Source: Demequina gelatinilytica (lineage in GTDB: Bacteria > Actinomycetota > Actinomycetes > Actinomycetales > Demequinaceae). From it: a DNA stretch of 33,168 bases. Position numbers and translations under genes: made by a program. Positions 31,662 through 33,168 of the stretch are shown here, piece by piece (the stretch's first letter is position 1; each line of letters opens with the position of its first letter). The stretch covers positions 1-33,168 of the forward strand of contig NZ_BBLV01000024.1 of the NCBI RefSeq assembly GCF_000971115.1, read 5' to 3'. A model generated the notes under the pieces. That model worked only from the letters and a program-made list of their open reading frames with translations. It made no database searches and was not told where the DNA came from.

Positions 31662-33168
31662 ATGACTGAGACGCACGCCAGCGTGCAGGCGCACGACACC
31701 ACGTTCGCCGACTACAACGTCGACCCTCGCATCGTCGAGGCGCTCGCCGACAAGGGCATCATCAGCCCCTTCCCCATCCAGGCGATGACCCTGCCGGTCG
31801 CCCTCTCGGGCCACGACATCATCGGCCAGGCCAAGACCGGAACCGGCAAGACGCTGGGCTTCGGCATCCCCGCGCTCCAGCGCACCGCCGCCCCCGGCGA
31901 GGACGCCTACGAGCTGCTCGGCGACGCCAAGGGCAAGCCCCAGGCGCTCATCGTCGCGCCGACGCGCGAGCTCGCCGTCCAGGTCGCCAACGACCTCGAG
32001 GCCGCGTCGCGCAAGCGCGCCGTGCGCATCGTGCAGATCTACGGCGGCCGTGCCTACGAGCCGCAGATCGAGGCGCTCCAGAAGGGTGCGGACGTCATCG
32101 TCGGCACGCCTGGCCGCATGATCGACCTGCTCAACCAGGGCCACCTGGACCTCCGCTTCATCAAGACCGTGGTGCTCGACGAGGCCGACGAGATGCTCGA
32201 CCTGGGCTTCCTCCCCGACGTCGAGAAGCTGCTCGCCGCGACCCCCGCGTCGCGCCACACCATGCTGTTCTCGGCGACGATGCCCGGCGCGGTCGTCGCC
32301 CTCGCGCGCCGCTACATGACGCAGCCCACGCACATCCGCGCGGCGGACCCGGACGACGACGGCGCCACCGTGAAGGCCATCAAGCAGGTGGTCTACCGCG
32401 CCCACGCGCTCGACAAGGTCGAGGTCCTCGCGCGCCTGCTGCAGGCCAACGGCCGCGGCCTCACCGTGGTGTTCGCGCGCACCAAGCGCACCGCCGCGAA
32501 GGTCTCCGACGAGCTGCGCGAGCGCGGCTTCGCGGCCGGCGCCATCCACGGCGACCTGGGCCAGGGTGCCCGCGAGCAGGCGCTCCGCGCCTTCCGCTCC
32601 GGCAAGATCGACATCCTGGTCGCGACCGACGTCGCGGCGCGCGGCATCGACGTCACCGACGTCACGCACGTGGTCAACTACCAGTGCCCCGAGGACGAGA
32701 AGACGTACCTGCACCGCATCGGCCGCACCGGTCGCGCGGGCAAGACCGGCACCGCCGTGACGTTCGTCGACTGGGACGACGTGCCCCGCTGGTCGCTCAT
32801 CGACAAGGCGCTGGACCTCGGCTACCCCGAGCCCCAGGAGACCTACTCGAGCTCGCCGCACCTCTTCACGGACCTCGACATCCCCGAGGGCACCAAGGGC
32901 CGTCTGCCGCGCGACAAGCGCACCCGCGAGGGGCTCGAGGCGGAGACGCTCGAGGACCTGGGCGAGACCGGCAAGCACACCGGCGGCTCCGGCGCGGGGC
33001 GCTCGGGCGGCCAGGGTGGCCGTTCCGGCGGTCGCGGCCAGGGCGGTCGTGGCGGCTCGGGCTCCGGCGAGGGCTCGCGTGAGGGCGGCTCCGGCCGCAG
33101 CCGCAACCGCCGCCGCTCCGGCTCGGGTGCAGGCTCCGGCTCCGCCGAGGCCTCCGCGCCCCGTGAGC
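31662..33168 (+). CDS. DEAD-box ATP-dependent RNA helicase (3' end beyond the window)
   Basis: At least 502 residues are visible; the gene runs off the right end. Motifs in order are FADYNVDPRIVEAL and PFPIQAMTLP (Q motif), AKTGTGKT (I), PTRELAVQ (Ia), TPGR (Ib), VLDEADEML (II), FSATMP (III), VVFARTK (IV), VATDVAARGIDV (V) and HRIGRTGRAG (VI). A low-complexity Gly/Ser/Arg tail begins near residue 440 (TGGSGAGRSGGQ), an RGG-like RNA-binding extension. It is the counterpart of Rv3211 (rhlE). ATG 31662 has GGAG at 4 nt; the in-frame ATG 31599 would add 21 residues. Confidence 0.95.
   Translation, partial: MTETHASVQAHDTTFADYNVDPRIVEALADKGIISPFPIQAMTLPVALSGHDIIGQAKTGTGKTLGFGIPALQRTAAPGEDAYELLGDAKGKPQALIVAPTRELAVQVANDLEAASRKRAVRIVQIYGGRAYEPQIEALQKGADVIVGTPGRMIDLLNQGHLDLRFIKTVVLDEADEMLDLGFLPDVEKLLAATPASRHTMLFSATMPGAVVALARRYMTQPTHIRAADPDDDGATVKAIKQVVYRAHALDKVEVLARLLQANGRGLTVVFARTKRTAAKVSDELRERGFAAGAIHGDLGQGAREQALRAFRSGKIDILVATDVAARGIDVTDVTHVVNYQCPEDEKTYLHRIGRTGRAGKTGTAVTFVDWDDVPRWSLIDKALDLGYPEPQETYSSSPHLFTDLDIPEGTKGRLPRDKRTREGLEAETLEDLGETGKHTGGSGAGRSGGQGGRSGGRGQGGRGGSGSGEGSREGGSGRSRNRRRSGSGAGSGSAEASAPRE

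Noticed and set aside
31551..32978. Minus-strand open frame opposite the DEAD-box helicase
   Set aside because: The plus strand carries all helicase motifs in order; the opposite frame is Val/Asp/Gly-rich with no domain.

Overview
The window is high-GC DNA (roughly 70% or more by eye) with dense actinobacterial genes, frequent GTG starts, short GC-rich terminators and many genes that seem to lack a leader. The families (UPF0182, DUF4328, DUF3107, DUF3152, DUF5679, AdnAB, UvrD2-HRDC) point to an actinobacterium, most likely a plant-polymer-degrading member of the Micrococcales (Cellulomonas/Demequina-like). This placement is an inference from gene content.

Positions 1-20700 are a conserved actinobacterial backbone. 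An initiator tRNA gene is followed by a DUF4328 membrane protein. Next come UPF0182 and a PDZ/Lon-like protease on the minus strand, a zincin-type metalloprotease and a 52-residue DUF5679 protein on the plus strand, and a degenerate E1/ThiF-like protein. A DNA-repair and nucleotide block follows: uvrD2, a small unknown gene with a 20-codon leader ORF, nudC, a phosphotransferase, and a minus-strand run DUF3152-adnA-adnB. DUF3107 is read divergently from DUF3152. From memory, gene order and strand resemble M. tuberculosis Rv3193c-Rv3211.

Positions 20700-31485 hold a sugar-utilisation cluster lying where the conserved backbone would pass from DUF3107 to the DEAD-box RNA helicase. It contains a secreted CBM-GH53 endo-galactanase (plus strand) and a six-gene minus-strand operon: intracellular GH3 glycosidase, lipoprotein solute-binding protein, two ATPases and two permeases of the oligopeptide/cello-oligosaccharide class. 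A divergent TetR gene is separated from GH3 by an AT-rich promoter with a palindromic operator candidate. The proposed job is to cut a polysaccharide outside, import oligosaccharides and hydrolyse them inside under TetR control. A DEAD-box helicase with a long leader runs off the right end.

The most notable non-gene signals are: two intergenic elements, each built of four copies of a degenerate 19-bp unit arranged as two direct plus two inverted copies with an exact 41-bp step, bracketing the uvrD2-nudC block; a strongly over-represented decamer, GGACGATGCG; a repeated leaderless promoter layout (-10 hexamer 6-7 nt before the start codon) at about nine genes; and a face-to-face pair of -10 hexamers between DUF3152 and DUF3107.
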